A stretch of DNA of 64,000 nucleotides from Diorhabda sublineata (lineage: Eukaryota > Arthropoda > Insecta > Coleoptera > Chrysomelidae). The notes under the pieces are model-generated. The model searched no databases. It worked only from the letters and a program-made list of their open reading frames with translations, and was not told the origin of the DNA. The DNA lies in contig NC_079478.1 of NCBI RefSeq assembly GCF_026230105.1, positions 31,821,653 through 31,885,652 of the forward strand. Reading direction: 5' to 3'. Of the stretch, positions 47,565 through 61,042 are shown piece by piece. A program made the position numbers and the translations under genes. Position 1 is the first letter of the stretch, and each line of letters starts with the position of its first letter.

Positions 47565-48499
47565 TGAGTACTTAAATTGGTATAGATGATATATTTTGTG
47601 ATATGATAATATCGAGTGAAAACTCAAGTCAAAAGCCAAATGTACATTGCCACTGCTGGAGCTTTTTTTCCATTCCGATTAAGGTACTTCCATAACATGT
47701 GATTTTAACGCATCAATCGCTTCTTCAGTTGTAGAAAACGTTCACCTCGCAATTCATTTTTGATGTGGGTGAGTCACCCATCAATTCAATGTTTTAAGTG
47801 TTGAAAACCTCTTTTGTTTGAACTCATGTGTGAGAGCTCGTATTGTCGTGATGGAGAATGATTCGTCTTCTACGATTGGTTCATCTGATTATTTCTTATG
47901 GCAAACACATGCTGGTGTACCATTCAGAATTGACCGTCTAGTTATACCGAAAAAACAAGCGAATATTTGCTTCCAAGTGCTTCGTGCACGATTTATTGGA
48001 TTTGGCTTGTCTCGAATGAACCATACAATCGATTGATGTCTAGTATCGGGTTCATATGCGTAGATCCATAACTTTTCACTTGTCACGATCTTATAGACGT
48101 TTTTTGAAGTACCTCGATGGATTTTTTTCAGCATTTCTTTTCCCCAATAGTCACGAATGGAACTATTGCCCAAGTATTCCTGAATCTCACATAATACCAA
48201 TTCTAGTACAGCATCGATATTTTTTGGCATAATAGCCAATTCTGGACAATTCTTCACAAAATGGACGTTCACGATTGTACGGTGCTGCTTCATCACCAAA
48301 AGTCGAAGCGAGTTGATTGGCACACTGCTGTTGGTTTAATCCACGTCGAAAATCATAGAAAATCATCGCACTAAAATATTCGCGATTTAATTCGATTTTC
48401 AGACCAAGATGAACGCAAATAACACTCGTATGACAACACGGTCTGAGTATATATTCTCATCAGTGTGGCCATATCTCAAAATTTAAGTAGCAACCCTCG
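47565..48499 (-). mobile_element. mariner element (GGGTTGC-end type), decayed
   Basis: The right end, read on the minus strand, is CGAGGGTTGCTACTTAAATT followed by TTGAGATATGG, with TA outside (48500-48501). The left end is weaker, near 47565 (GAGTACTTAAATT). The minus-strand frame 47889-48323 holds part of the transposase: LWIYAYEPDTRHQSIVW, then KPNPINRARSTWKQIFACFF. The first catalytic position is altered: SEKLW is read where GDESW is usual, so aspartate is replaced by glutamate and its neighbours have changed. The C-terminal third, including the third catalytic block, is mostly lost by deletion. Downstream non-coding blocks around 47660-47790 match the deleted copy at 59.0-59.2 kb, confirming that they are the same family. 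Confidence 0.88.
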
Positions 48500-48501
48500 T
48501 A

Positions 48502-51500
48502 GTTATTTTAGTATTCAAGCAATAGAAGGTGGGGGCGATTAACACGACCAACATTTAAATCACGTTAATAAAAGTAATAGAATTGGTGATAAGTATTCGA
48601 AAAGATTTGATTTTGGATGAGAGCCACCCACCTATTTGGAAATTAAAGAATTCTAGCAAGCATTCTACTTGTTGAAGTGGATTTCATTAAATTCATAGAG
48701 AACAGTACAATTTCAGGAACAAATAAATAATACTATCGTTGAACTCAAACAAAAATTAATTAGAATTTGAGGAATTGCTTAGAGAAGTAGAAATAAATGG
48801 ACTTTCCGATTGAAGTTGAGCTTTTTCTGGTTTTATGCAGAAAATAGTTTTTCAATTGAATTTCGAGCAGTGAGTTATACTAGTAAGTTTACATCTTCAC
48901 CAACAACATTAGTTTTATTGGTCAAATTGAATTGCTCTTTTCCGATACGTCGGCATCATTATTAGCTTGTTTTACTAATATATTTTCAGGACTGGGATTC
49001 ATTTTTCCTTATCTTCTAAAAGTTGTAACTAATGTATAAGTTACAATGACCGATAGAAAAATATTTTAACATATATTACAACTCTTGAGATGTATATACG
49101 TGGCGTACTAATGCATATTCTCAGGAATGTATTCAGAAACGGTGACTCGTAGAAAGAAAACTATTCAAACGTTTTGCTAAAAATTGCGATAAATCCATTT
49201 TTTTGACTTTTGTCCTTGACTAACATTTTCCCCACACACTGAAATGATTAGGAACTTTCAAATTTTATTCTCCGTCGTATTTTAAACTTGGTGGGAATTT
49301 ATATAGCTTCACTCTTATTTTTTTGTCTAATTTTACCGGACTATTTATTAGCAATGAAATAAATGATGTATAAAATGATAATAATTTATCAAATTTAATA
49401 TTTCTGTTCATTTTGATTGAGAAACTGAAATGTTATTCAGAACTACCAAATCGATTTTCATGAGCAGTTAATAGTCTAATAAAATGAGCCATCTGGTGCA
49501 ACAGTCGTAAACAATGGGGATGTAAACAATGAAGCAGAATATACAGTTGTTAAGTGAAATATCGACATAATTTCTGTGTTAACAGGATATAGGATAAAAC
49601 AAAATGCTGCATCATATTTTTTCTGAAATATATCTACGGTTTTTTAGCAACGGTTTTTTTTCTTGTCGTGTAAAGTTAATAGATTTACTTCGCTCATTGT
49701 ACTAAAAAATGAGAAAAATATGTTATTGAATGTTATTCACTATTAAAGTGTGAGAAGATATAAAATTACAATTTATTCGATATTATAACTAGGAATTTAA
49801 TATTACAGTTTATTTTATTTCGAATAAAGTCATAAACTGTAACCATATTGGAATGCCACTGACGTGAACTAATATTGTAAATAATTGTTGCGTAGCTGTA
49901 GAGTATATTTCATATTATTATATTATATTACAACTAACTAGTTAATGAGTGAACCTAATATCCGAAATATAATACGAATAAAATTCCTCAGTACTTTTTT
50001 TTTATTTTTCGTTCTCAGATACAAAATATCTCAATTCCCTAAGAATTTCATAAATAAACTTGACTGCCTCTTCACTCGTAATTATGTTATAGTTACTCAG
50101 AACTAAGTTTACAACAATCTACAATAACAATCCTGAAAACCACGTTACAAAATTTATGGATAGTATAGAGATGCATTTGAAATTGATACGTTTTGTGTAC
50201 CCAAATATTTATTTGGTTTGAACACGTTTCCAAAAATCTTTCTAACGGTACTAACCACCATTTTATGTATGTAAAAAAGTCAAAAAACTTCTCAAAATAA
50301 CAGTGATTCGTTTCGAAGTAGCTTCAAGATAGAATTGAACGAAGCAATTGGATCTTTCGTAATTTTGAAAACGCTTAGAAAAAACCCTGGAGCTACCCTC
50401 CCGTGATCTTATTGTCGAAGCTCTTAAGATATTATGATTTTAGCACACTTAACAGAGATAACATGTAAATGTTAAAAGTTCTCCTCCAATCAAATGACTT
50501 AGCTTTTTTACGATTTGTTATACAAATACTAATGCGTCAAAGTTTATTTATAACCAGAGATATGGTTTCCATGCCATTTCTATTTGATTTTTATCAGCCG
50601 TCAAAGTTTAAGAGGCACGCAGTGACTCTCTTAACCATCTACCATTTATGCTCGACACATGAATAATTGGGACAAATCTGTAAATCCTGGAGGAAGATTA
50701 ATTTGTGCGTCATGAAAGTACATCAAGGATATATGTGGCCGACTATTATCGTATTATCAACTGAGGACAATATCAATGAAGATTTAATCTGATTATATAT
50801 AAACACTTATTTATAAAACCCTTCCAAGTTCTTCAAACTACAGAGTTTCTATTACCGATTTCGATGAGAAACGATTTGATCTTGATGACGATCTTGATCC
50901 TATGTTTTCCTGCCTTTGGCTATCCGTAATACTATTCCTGATAAAATCTGAGAGTGGTATTAACAAGTTTATACCGGTAAGTTCTGGAAAAAAAGTCCTA
51001 CTTCCCGAAGAACAACAAATCGACTTGATTTACCTGCTCATAATTTGTATTTCGTCGTACTCTAGGCATGACAAATAATTGTGATATTTTGTGAGGCAAC
51101 CAGTGTACTGAAAATAAATCCTGTATTCTCACATAGGAATCATTGGATTCCCCAACCAAGGCCCAATTTTACAAGTAAAGTTTAAACGTCAATCGTCACT
51201 TTAAGCCATAGATTCCGTTTTTGTGACAGCAGGGGGTAGTTTAAATATCAGTTTAACATGAATCAGAGGATCCAAACTTAACTTTTTCGTGTTATTCACA
51301 TTTTTACGAGATTATAAAGGGTTTTGATGAAATTATTTGCACTTTATATTAGATGAACTCGACGATGATGATGAAGAAATAATCAATATTGTCGACTAGC
51401 TGAGGATAAAAAAAGCCGTGAGCAGCAGAGCTCCATCACGAAAGTCGAATTTTTCGTCGAATGAAGAATTTAACTAATACACAAACAAATCTTTCCATAA

Positions 51501-51600
51501 AATGAATTTCTTGGAAATGATATCAATTGTCAATCTTATTTCTTTATATGGAAAATTTGCTATTCCTCAATAACTTTTCATTTCACAAGTTAACTCTCTC
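48502..51600. other. AT-rich intergenic stretch
   Basis: No gene recognised. The frame 50469-50666 (+, 65 codons) shows no motif. A short acidic frame near 51350 (GAT/GAA codons) closes quickly. Confidence 0.45.
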
Positions 51601-52150
51601 TCTCGAATGAAAATTCATAATTTCAATAGACCCGATGGTCTCGAACCCTCTTGTTCAATTCCAATTGACAACAAAGAAAAAATTGTCATAATGACAAGAA
51701 ATTTCGAAAATGGGAAGTAAACACAATCATACTAGCAACGATCATACTCGTATTATTCATTAAATAGGAGGCGGTCAAGTTCAACAATTACAACGATCAA
51801 AATGATTTCGGCCGTTTTGTGCTAGAAGAACTGAAGAAGAAAACTTTGAACTTGAGAAAGACAATTCTTCAACATCACCCCCTACTTGCATGCGAAGTTC
51901 GAACCCTCTAGTTAAACTTTTTCTGGCCAAAAAATAGGAAAATATAACAAAAATGAGAGGGGTGGAGATGGAAAGTATCGACCTTAGACAGGAAATCATC
52001 TCGCAACTAATTGAACCTACATGTGAAATTTCATTTTTCAGTCGCTCTTCGTTTGACCTGCAGAGGTAAGCAAAGGTCAAAAACCATTTTTTTTTGCACT
52101 GCGACCCCTCGAAATATTCATTTGTTTTCAACCAAACTCTAATAACATCA
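51601..52150. other. less AT-rich stretch of unknown nature
   Basis: This stretch is less AT-rich than its neighbours. It contains TCGAACCCTCTTGTT (about 51636) and TCGAACCCTCTAGTT (about 51899), two near-identical short blocks 260 bases apart. The minus-strand frame 51781-52131 (116 codons) shows no domain I recognise, and its codons look random. It may be part of an unclassified dispersed repeat. Confidence 0.3.
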
Positions 52151-55149
52151 ATCCGCCGCCAAAAAACCCATGTATGCTAATTTTGATTCAAATCGGACTC
52201 ATAGCAATTGCTCGAGAGACGAAAATAAGAATTGTAGCTTAAACGGATACCTATATGGATATGTAATATATAAACTACAGACATTCAAAAAACCATCATA
52301 ATCGTGTTCAAGAGGTCTCAAAACATGGGAAAAATGATGTGCTCCCCATTTTCCTTCTAGTCATGCCTACCGTAATAGTCTAATTTTTCCTTGAAAAATT
52401 TGACTAAAAAGTTCCAGAGCAAATTTTTGACACATTGTCGCATTTATTTTTTAAATTTATTGTTGTTTTATCGAGAACATCACAGTTTTTGTTATTTCCA
52501 TTATCAAATTTCCTTGCCAACTCCTCATTACCGCACCACTTTTTTTGGGTGCGACTATTCCTTAGTATTTCTTAATTTGAGCGGCGGAAAACACTAGTTC
52601 ACAGATTTACAAGATCTTTTTTGCTCTTTGTTCTCTTTTCTTAAGCAATTCAACAAATGTTGGAAAAAATTTGGCCATACTTTCGCGTGAGTGACAACTG
52701 AAAGAAAAAAATGTGTTTTATGTGACCTGCAAAATACAGCAATTTTGTTTATTCTTGGTTTATCTAGAGTTTACACCATAGTTTAAACTTTAGTCTGATC
52801 TCCAGTTCCCTCGGTTGTAAAATTGGTTCTACCAACGACAAAAATTGATTGAATTTGATGTATTTCTTGCTGTTCGTTTTATTTTCTACTGGATAATTGT
52901 TTCAAATCACGAACGTATCGATCAATCATTGATCAAAGATTGTTTATCTAAGAACATTTATAAAGGTGTATCATTTGTTCATATCAAATTATTTTACAAT
53001 AAATAATAAACGAGTGACTATTCTAATTAAAAATTAATAAATTTATATAATGCTACCGACTAAAACCCATTATCATATTTTAAGCTGATTAATGTTTTTA
53101 CGGAGCGTTTTAATCGATATTCGCTCAGTTAAAATTTAAAATAAATATGTTAATTAAATATTCAATCGATACATTAATTACTTGTTATTTTATCCGTTGA
53201 ATAACGTATTTTTGAACAATTTGATAATGATGATCCCTACGAAAACCCCTAATGTCCTTGATTCTTATGCAATATAAGGTCACCACTGAATTTTTATAAA
53301 ATTAATTCTCAAATGAAAAAAATTGAGTGTAAACACAACAGTTGCACATATTTTATTGCCATTACATCTTGTAATTTTGATGTCCAGCGTTAATCCAACT
53401 TCTAACTGCAGATGTACGTACGTATGTATGTATAAAAATATTGGGGTAACATATACCCTGCGATCCAAAGGATCTAGATAGCTAAGATTCTCATCGTGGT
53501 AGCTTCCATTATTATAAATATTTTTCCATTGCAATAATATCGTTTTCGTCTGTCTGCTAACTCAGATGATTGATGTAAATTGAACTCAGAATACTTTTGC
53601 ATAGTACATTGTAATTGATCTTTCAGTGATGTTTACATACAATTATTTAGACATTTCGTTCCAAAACAACAATTATACTTGAACATTCTACCAGTTTGAA
53701 ATAAATGATGTAAAAATCATTCTACATAGCGTGAATGTTGTGCACTAAAATCTAACCAACTAAAACAAAAAGAGAGATAAGGAAATATACTTTCTATCGA
53801 GTTTAAGTCGCTACTTTTCCCACGAACACATATTTTGGAAATACTCTAGTATAAATGTCTATTGAGTTTTTTTAAGAATTCAATCTATGAGAAAATCCAT
53901 ATTTAGCATTTTTGGTTGTAGGATAATATTTCTGTTGAAAATGTATATAGTTCTACAAATTCTACAAATTAACATGAATACCCCACTTCGTCCAATTCGG
54001 CTTAAAATCTGCATAGTTCTTTTAGTTCACACTCTTTAATACACATGTGCCCAATATGATTTCTTTAGTCATAATTTCCATTGTTGGTTCAGGCGAATTG
54101 TGTTTTTCGGGTGATGGGTTAAAAAATATGAATCGAGTAAACAAATATGATGTAGATGGGTGTACACAATAATCAAAATGAAGAAATTATTGATAATGGG
54201 AAAATAGAATTGAGGAGATTGTATGAAAATTAGTGTTGAACTAAAAACTAGAAGAAAATGTGAAAGAAACTAATCATAATTAAAAGATATAAAAACTAGT
54301 GAATATATCTGACAGAACAGAGGGAAAACACACTAACTGAGAACTCGTAGTTTAATAAAATGATAAAAATTTCGAAATGGATATATAAGAAAACAATTGA
54401 ATTACATAAAACAACATAATTGATGATAACATGAAAATAACCCAATTCCAAAAATAGTGTAAATATATTTCCCAGGTAGAATGAATCGTTGATCTGTTTA
54501 TACAATAAATCGACTTATACTGTACAATATCGTTGCCTTTACGACTTAATCTTATTATATTCATCCCACACATAAAAATCCGCAGATTACGTTAACGTCT
54601 CCTGTTATGCATATAAATGTGTCACAGTGGTATCTGTGGTGAGCTATTTTTATTCTTATCTCATTTCATCTGAAACATTAGACTGACTTTTTCAAATTGG
54701 CATTGGATTACCATAAATTTAAAACACACAAGAAAATCCGAATAACCGAAATTGAGAGTAATAGGAAATAATCTCATTATAACATGCGTTTCTACTAAAA
54801 TATAATTACATTGTAAGCAGTCAGTCAAATTTATGGCTGTGATTCGAATGACTACCTTAACAAATTTTGTTTATTATCGAATCAAAATCTCTGTCGAGAA
54901 GATATTTCTTAATGAAGTATTCCAAATGTGAATTTTTGAAGTCCATGACTGAAAATTGAGACTTTTGTAACTTGTGGGAAAAGTTCAATTTTACTGTTGC
55001 ACAATTCATTAATCAGAAAAGAGTTATGATATCATATAAGTACAGAATACTCTCTAGTGTGAAAAATTCACATATATGTTAAAATATTTGTGTTTATATC
55101 GTTTCCACTTCTAATATTTGGTTTGCATTTATTTTCTATACCTCAAACT
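52151..55149. other. AT-rich intergenic stretch
   Basis: No gene recognised. Several 60-85-codon frames (for example 53280-53534 and 54352-54573 on the minus strand) lack motifs. A short ACGT-rich run, GTACGTACGTATGTATG, lies near 53413. Confidence 0.45.
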
Positions 55150-56036
55150 GGTAATTGTGGTGGAATATATCCCTTATAAACTCTAAAAATGGAAATCTTT
55201 GCTTCGATATCACTCATTTCTGGTTGAATTTTTTTTCTATCTGCTTCAAGGCTGTTCATTTCTTCTTGTATATTCAATCTTCGTGATGTGATGTTCTCAA
55301 AATAATAGTTGCAATTTTTTTTCTAAATATAGTCATCTAATACAAATGAAACTTTGAGGTTAAACAGCAAAAACATGCTAGGGACCAAATATGGTAAATA
55401 CGGTGGGTTGTTAAACAATTCTAAGTGCAATTAACGAATTTTGCCCATGGCGATCACAGAGTATAAGAAGGTGCGTTCTCCTGATGGAAAATCATTTCAT
55501 AGTAGTTCCAGGTTCAATCTGCAGTTATCAAAAAATCAACCCTTTTTGCCTAAACTGTATAAGCGCAGCATTAGGAATAGGTTCAAATTGAGGTAACACA
55601 TGCATATCTAATCAGTCAAAATATAGCGAATGCTTCATTTGATATGCCGATACTCTACTCTATATCTCTAACTTTAATCTGACGGTTGTTATACCATTTG
55701 GCGAACTTTTCCGATTATATTACTGGTTTTTGCACGTTTGAATTCATGTCGTAGAAATTTTACGGTGGCAAATGATAGTGCAGAGTCTTCTCATCCAGAA
55801 GTTAACTTCTCATTCATCTGTATTTTCTTTTAGAAACAAATATTTAAAGACAGATACTCAATTCTCTTCATTTCAAAATTAATCTTTTTACCGACTCACT
55901 TAAACGATTGTGGAATAGAAACTAAGCGTCAAAAGTATCTGAAATATCTCAACACATGCGCAAATATATTTCCCAACTATATCGATAAGTGCTGATATCT
56001 TTAGGTTGTAGCCGGAAACTTTTCAGATAATCCTCG
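55150..56036 (-). pseudogene. mariner transposase relic with 5' end
   Basis: On the minus strand the 5' end reads CGAGGATTATCTGAAAAGTT followed by TCCGGCTAC, with TA outside at 56037-56038: a mariner terminal repeat. Near 55490 comes FHQENAPSYT, the second catalytic block with E in place of D. Near 55425-55370 comes NNPPYLPYLVPSMFLLFNLK, the third catalytic block with the aspartates replaced (PYLVPS where PDLAPS is expected). The helix-turn-helix part and the 3' end are too decayed to place. All readable catalytic positions are mutated, so this is an old dead copy. Confidence 0.75.
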
Positions 56037-56038
56037 TA

Positions 56039-56917
56039 TATCGTTTTGACTAAAAATGAAGTCGAGTACTATCATGATTGTTGAAGGCAATCATAATTTT
56101 CTTGAAAACGGCCTATTTTAATGATTTGATGAATTTGGGTTTAGTATTTCAATTGAAATTGGAAATTCTTTTCCTCAAATTCAGTTCGTTATTTCTCGCT
56201 ACTTCACTCGGTATTTTGACACGTACTATTTCTTTAAGTAATTTGACCCGCAACATAACTTTATAATTTTAAACTTCTAAATGTTCTTTATTTTAGGTCT
56301 CTTTTGTTTCAAAATTAGTTTTTTTAATAATTTCTGAAAGAAACATGGAAATTCACCTAAAATCAAGAGCATTTAGTAGCATAAGCATATCAAAAGGTCC
56401 AAGAAAGAAAAAATTTAATATTTACAATTTTAAATCATCCACAGGAGTTATGCATATTTTAAGTACAATTCGACATAATTTGGATACTCCATACCATTAC
56501 TAAATCAAACACAGAATAAAGAAATGATGAATGCTATAGTTAAGTAGGAAAGAGTTTTCTCAATTAATTTTTTTCAAATGTTTATAATTACCTTCAAATT
56601 CTAAGTTTAAAATTCTCCGTGAGGTAGTACGTTTCTTGTTAGTTTGGTAGTGACATTTCTCCGTTGATATACAGTTCACATAATCTCTTCTGATCATACA
56701 ATCGATATGAAAAGTTACACAAAAGATTTTTTTGTTTCAATCACTTTAAAATCCCGTTGTGTTGTTTATTACAAATATCCACACTTTCATCTTTATTGAT
56801 ACGAATTTTCATTAATTTTCATAAAAAATTATTTTCTAATCTCAAGGATAAAACTCTTTAAAGTTTAGATGCATTTCTGGAAGACAAAGTACCATGCCTT
56901 CCTTGGAGAGCGTCCTA
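56039..56917. other. AT-rich intergenic stretch
   Basis: No gene recognised; the 62-codon frame at 56078-56266 (+) is without motif. Confidence 0.45.
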
Positions 56918-57440
56918 TTACCTTCCCAATCCATCCCTTGTTTTCTTTACAGAAATGTCACCCATATTACTCATCTTTTTCTGTTTCAACGCTCCATCAA
57001 TTCTTTCTTTCTTATTTCTTACCTCCTTGTGTTTACTGCTGGTCGTAATACAGCATCTTCTCAGTCTAAAATGCCCTGGCTTCAGTGGTTCAGCGGAATC
57101 TTCTTTCGGTATCTTCTCGTACCTCTTTCTTATCCAACTCCCAGTAGACGTTATATCCACAGACATTTCCTGCCTACTTCAGGCTGAGGCTTTGGTTGGA
57201 ACACCTTGCGACTGTTGGGAGATGGATGTATCTTAATTGGTATAGAAGTGGCGTCGATGATGTGGCATTTGTCTTTCAATTCAGCTAGGAATGACTTTCT
57301 AATACCTTCTTCATCTTGCCCACTATGTGGTTGAAGAAATATTTGAATAAAGAACTCTCAGGTAATTTGCTCAAGTTCAAGTGATTTGTTCTCCCGTGGT
57401 TACGATGTCTTCCGGTATCTTCCTGTTCTTTTTAGGTCTT
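56918..57440 (-). pseudogene. unidentified coding-like stretch, possibly a pseudogene
   Basis: This stretch is clearly less AT-rich than its surroundings. The minus strand gives two long open segments in different frames that could once have been continuous. The upstream one (about 57385-57180) reads QDEEGIRKSFLAELKDKCHI, then IDATSIPIKIHPSPNSRKVF. The downstream one (57166-56918) contains WIRKRYEKIPKEDSAEPLKP, then RRCCITTSSKHKEVRNKKER. Both are rich in charged residues, unlike random AT-rich translations. They contain no domain I recognise. The plus strand is also open over 56894-57236, so composition alone may explain it. It could be a decayed exon, a retrocopy of a host gene or an unknown transposon protein. 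Confidence 0.35.
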
Positions 57441-58897
57441 CTAAGCGTTGATATTGTGAATTAGTGGATTCGGTTCAAGGTTGTTCCAATATTACTGATT
57501 CTATTTACTCACGCAGTTTAAATATACCGGTCCGGGTCAAAATTGGTCAGACCATGTACAATGTCCTTATGTGTGTTATAGAAAGCCAGTCAAATATGTA
57601 AATATTCCAATGTTTTCTATTATCGTTGAAACCATATTATTCATTTTAATTTTATTGAACAATTGCATTGAAGGATTAAATAGAGACATTTGAAATTGTA
57701 TTCAAATTTCTTTGTTATTTTGTAAAAAAATCTCGAATCAAGGGAAGTAAAAAAATTCCCCTCGATCAGACTCTCACTCCATTGACTCTCGATTGTTCGC
57801 TATGAGAATAAAATTTTCGTACAATTAAACATGTATTTATGTTGAAACAATTCATGTATCTACCTTTGAAATAATGGTGGCTATAAAATTTGTAGCTTGG
57901 AAAATTTCCTAGTTAGTTATCATTTTTCTTTTATACGAATAACCACTGTGGTTGACACCTCTGCGGATTCATTGGCCGATAAAACGGCTTATGTCTTCTT
58001 GGAAGTTTGGATAAAGTCTAGATTTTTGTTTCTATACTAACAAATATAACAAAAAATAACTTTAAGTACTATGAAACATATCCTTTCAAATATTTAGCTC
58101 GTGATCAGTATAAAGCGATTGCAGCACTCACCTTGCAAATAGGTTTTTAATATCTATATACCCTTTCATGAAAAATAGTGAATCAAGGCTCATTACTCAA
58201 ATCAAACTTTTTTAATGTTTTTGATAATTGAAAAGTGAAGAATTGATTATCTGTTTCATTGGATACATTTATGATTTTTCGTGTGAAACGATAGAAATCA
58301 AGGAAGAAATAATGAAGGGATTCAAATTAAATCTGTTGTAGTACACTGTTCTTAAATGAATTATCATTAATCAAATTAACATATCATTCATATTTATATA
58401 CCTCATTTATTTGTTTACATGGTTAATATTCTTAGAAAATTTTCATTCAACAGTATAGATTAAGACGTGGATAATCTGGCGGTACAAGTTGGATACAAAA
58501 ACATTACAGCTTTTGAAACCCTGTTTGTGAACAATTCTCTCTGCTAAAAATTAAAAAAATCTAATTTTTCCATTTAAAATAACAGGAAAGTAAATAATAC
58601 GAATACGAGAATTTTGAAACTGGAATGAAAAAAGAGAAAGCTTTTCCCTTATTTCTTCTTTCTATGTGATTGTATTAATAATTCTCTAGAACAATAAGGT
58701 CGAATACATTTCTTGTAGAAATTCAAAAACTATGAATCATTTAAATGGTGTGTAGGCTGTTGCTAAAATGAACGCTACTAAATTATTTATTTATTGGTGA
58801 GAAATTGATTACATCTGACTTTGCCAAATCATCTCCAACCTATATAATTATGTTGTTATTAATAAATCATTCCGAAAATTTGTTATTATATTAATAA
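57441..58897. other. AT-rich intergenic stretch
   Basis: No gene recognised. VDTSADSLADKTA near 57951-57989 (+) faintly recalls the end of a non-LTR RNase H domain, but it stands alone. Confidence 0.4.
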
Positions 58898-59504
58898 TGA
58901 GGGTTGCTACTTGAGCTTTGAGACAAACAAGAATAAATATTTATAATTAGATTTAGCTTTACTAATTTTCAAAATATTCTTCATGAAGATCAATACAATT
59001 TTGCATGGGTTTGAGCCAATTATCGGAAACATTATTTCCATTCTGATTGAAGTTCTTCCCAAACATGTGATTTGAACGCATCAACCGTTTAATCAGGTGC
59101 AGAAAAACATTGACCTCGTAATTTATTTTTGATCAGCGGGAATGTATTGGGTGCCAAACAAGGATTGTGGTGGAAAATGGTTCGAACACATCCATGATTT
59201 TTCGCCTGTCACAATCTTTTGCGGTATTCAACGCAAACAAATATTTTTGACAGCAATATGCAATATCGAATGTATTTTGATGCGATTTGATCGGCACAAT
59301 GCTGTTAGTTTAATCCAGTAGAAAATAATCGCACGAAAATGTTTGCGATTCAATTCAAGATAAAAGTTTGAATTATTTATAAGCAACTCAAATAGCACTC
59401 GTTTGTACACGTTCAGTGTACGTTCACCATTAAAAATTTCAAACTTCATTGGCATATTCACTTCGGTGTTGTCATATCTCAAAACTTAAGTAGCAACCCG
59501 CTCA
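58898..59504 (-). mobile_element. internally deleted mariner (GGGTTGC-end type)
   Basis: The left end is TGAGGGTTGCTACTTGAGCT, then TTGAGA. The right end on the minus strand is TGAGCGGGTTGCTACTTAAG, then TTTTGAGATATGACAACAC. The element is 607 bp long, about half the length of a complete mariner. Blocks at 59030-59160 match the 3' part of the copy at 47.6-48.5 kb, and the right 200 bases match the 5' part (CAATGCTGTTAGTTTAATCC at 59299 against the 48.3-kb region). The middle, with the catalytic blocks, is missing. It cannot encode a transposase but keeps both ends, the form that can be moved by an enzyme supplied elsewhere. Confidence 0.88.
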
Positions 59505-61042
59505 TTGATGAATGTACCTTCTCCTTCTATCAAAATTTCACAAAAATCTCTACCAATAATTGAGCTTTGATTAAAGGAGAGAAAAAATTTTTGTTGTGCT
59601 ACTGATCCTACAAGTACTCAACAGACTAGTTTATTTTAATTATTAAATCACATTAGGTTGAATAATTGAATCTAATTGGGAATGATTTTTTATTTCAACA
59701 ATTGATGCTTGACGAAAGTAGCTTGATTTACCACTCACCATCTCAAATATTCTTTTCGTTTGGATAATGCTTTATCGAATAAATGAGAAATAAGACATAA
59801 AAGATCCCGGAATAGGTAAAATTTCAGATTATTTCAAGAATCATAATTATCCAGAAGTACATCTATTTAAATCTATTCACACTACTACTTATACTTATTA
59901 TTATCATTTAGTACGAAAAATCGTAATAGAGTTATCAACTTACTCCACATAATTTGTTTACGATTCTTTTATATCGTTGAAATACTTTTTTTGTCTCAAC
60001 CGCCAACCTTTTTTTATAATCAACTCGATTACTGTAGTCTCCTTCTCTTCTTCTTCGTGATTGTTCGTTTTTTAGATACAATCTTATTAAATTTGATTTA
60101 TTTTGCAATGAACCTGAATATTATTCACAGAAAAAACAACTTGCTAATATATAAAACTTGCACTATAATATTTCTAATAATAAGTAAAAAAATTCATTAG
60201 GATTCTAAGTTTTGAGAGGAACTGGTTGAATAAGCTACATACTCATGCATACTGTATTTTGAAGAGTTTGCTTTTTCCATTGAGTTTTCCATTCAGATAT
60301 ATTAATTAATTAAAATTCGATTTCCCAGAGATATGCCACGTTATGAGCTGAAACCTGGACTGAAATTTTAGAAATGAGATTTACAGCTGATAGTAAAACA
60401 TAAACTTAAATGTTGATCCTTTTCAATTTTAATGCATGCAGTATCAGGAAATACGTGTCTTGAATCTTTCATTATATTAGAAGGTGCACAAGATTTTATG
60501 GTCCATAAAGTTTGCTGGTGTTGATAAACTTATTACTGCTATATTGTTTAGAGGAACAGTGAAATGTTATCATGATAAAGAAGGGAGATGTGCTGCTACG
60601 ATTTGGAATATTTATTGACTATTTGCTTACCTTTTAAGGCGCCGTCTTTAAATTTATTGTAAACTATTATGTAAAGTCTTACATATGACATCTATCGAAT
60701 GCATGCATCATTTTTCAATGAATATTGGGTTAGAATTAGATCTTTCCAGTGAATAAAGCTGCATTATTAAACGCAACTACATTCCAGCGAGTTACTTACT
60801 GAATATTCTTCAGCCATATTTATAACAAATACGGAGCCATTTTCTCTTCAAATGATAAACGATGATTGTCTGAAATTCAACCAAAACATAAACCAATGAT
60901 AAGCAATAAAAATGTCACAAATAATGAGACAAGACAACTGCATATTATATCATATAGAGGAATTGAAGACTCTACGATACTGCGTAGTCATGCACAAGTG
61001 AAAGTACCGAGAACTTATAAATTATGAAATTAAGAATTTATC
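59505..61042. other. AT-rich intergenic stretch
   Basis: No gene recognised. The frame 59991-60200 (+) is hydrophobic by T-richness. Confidence 0.45.

Noticed and set aside
57951..57989. VDTSADSLADKTA resembling the end of a non-LTR RNase H domain
   Set aside because: Only a 13-residue likeness, with no catalytic RNase H residues upstream and no LINE motif within 1 kb.
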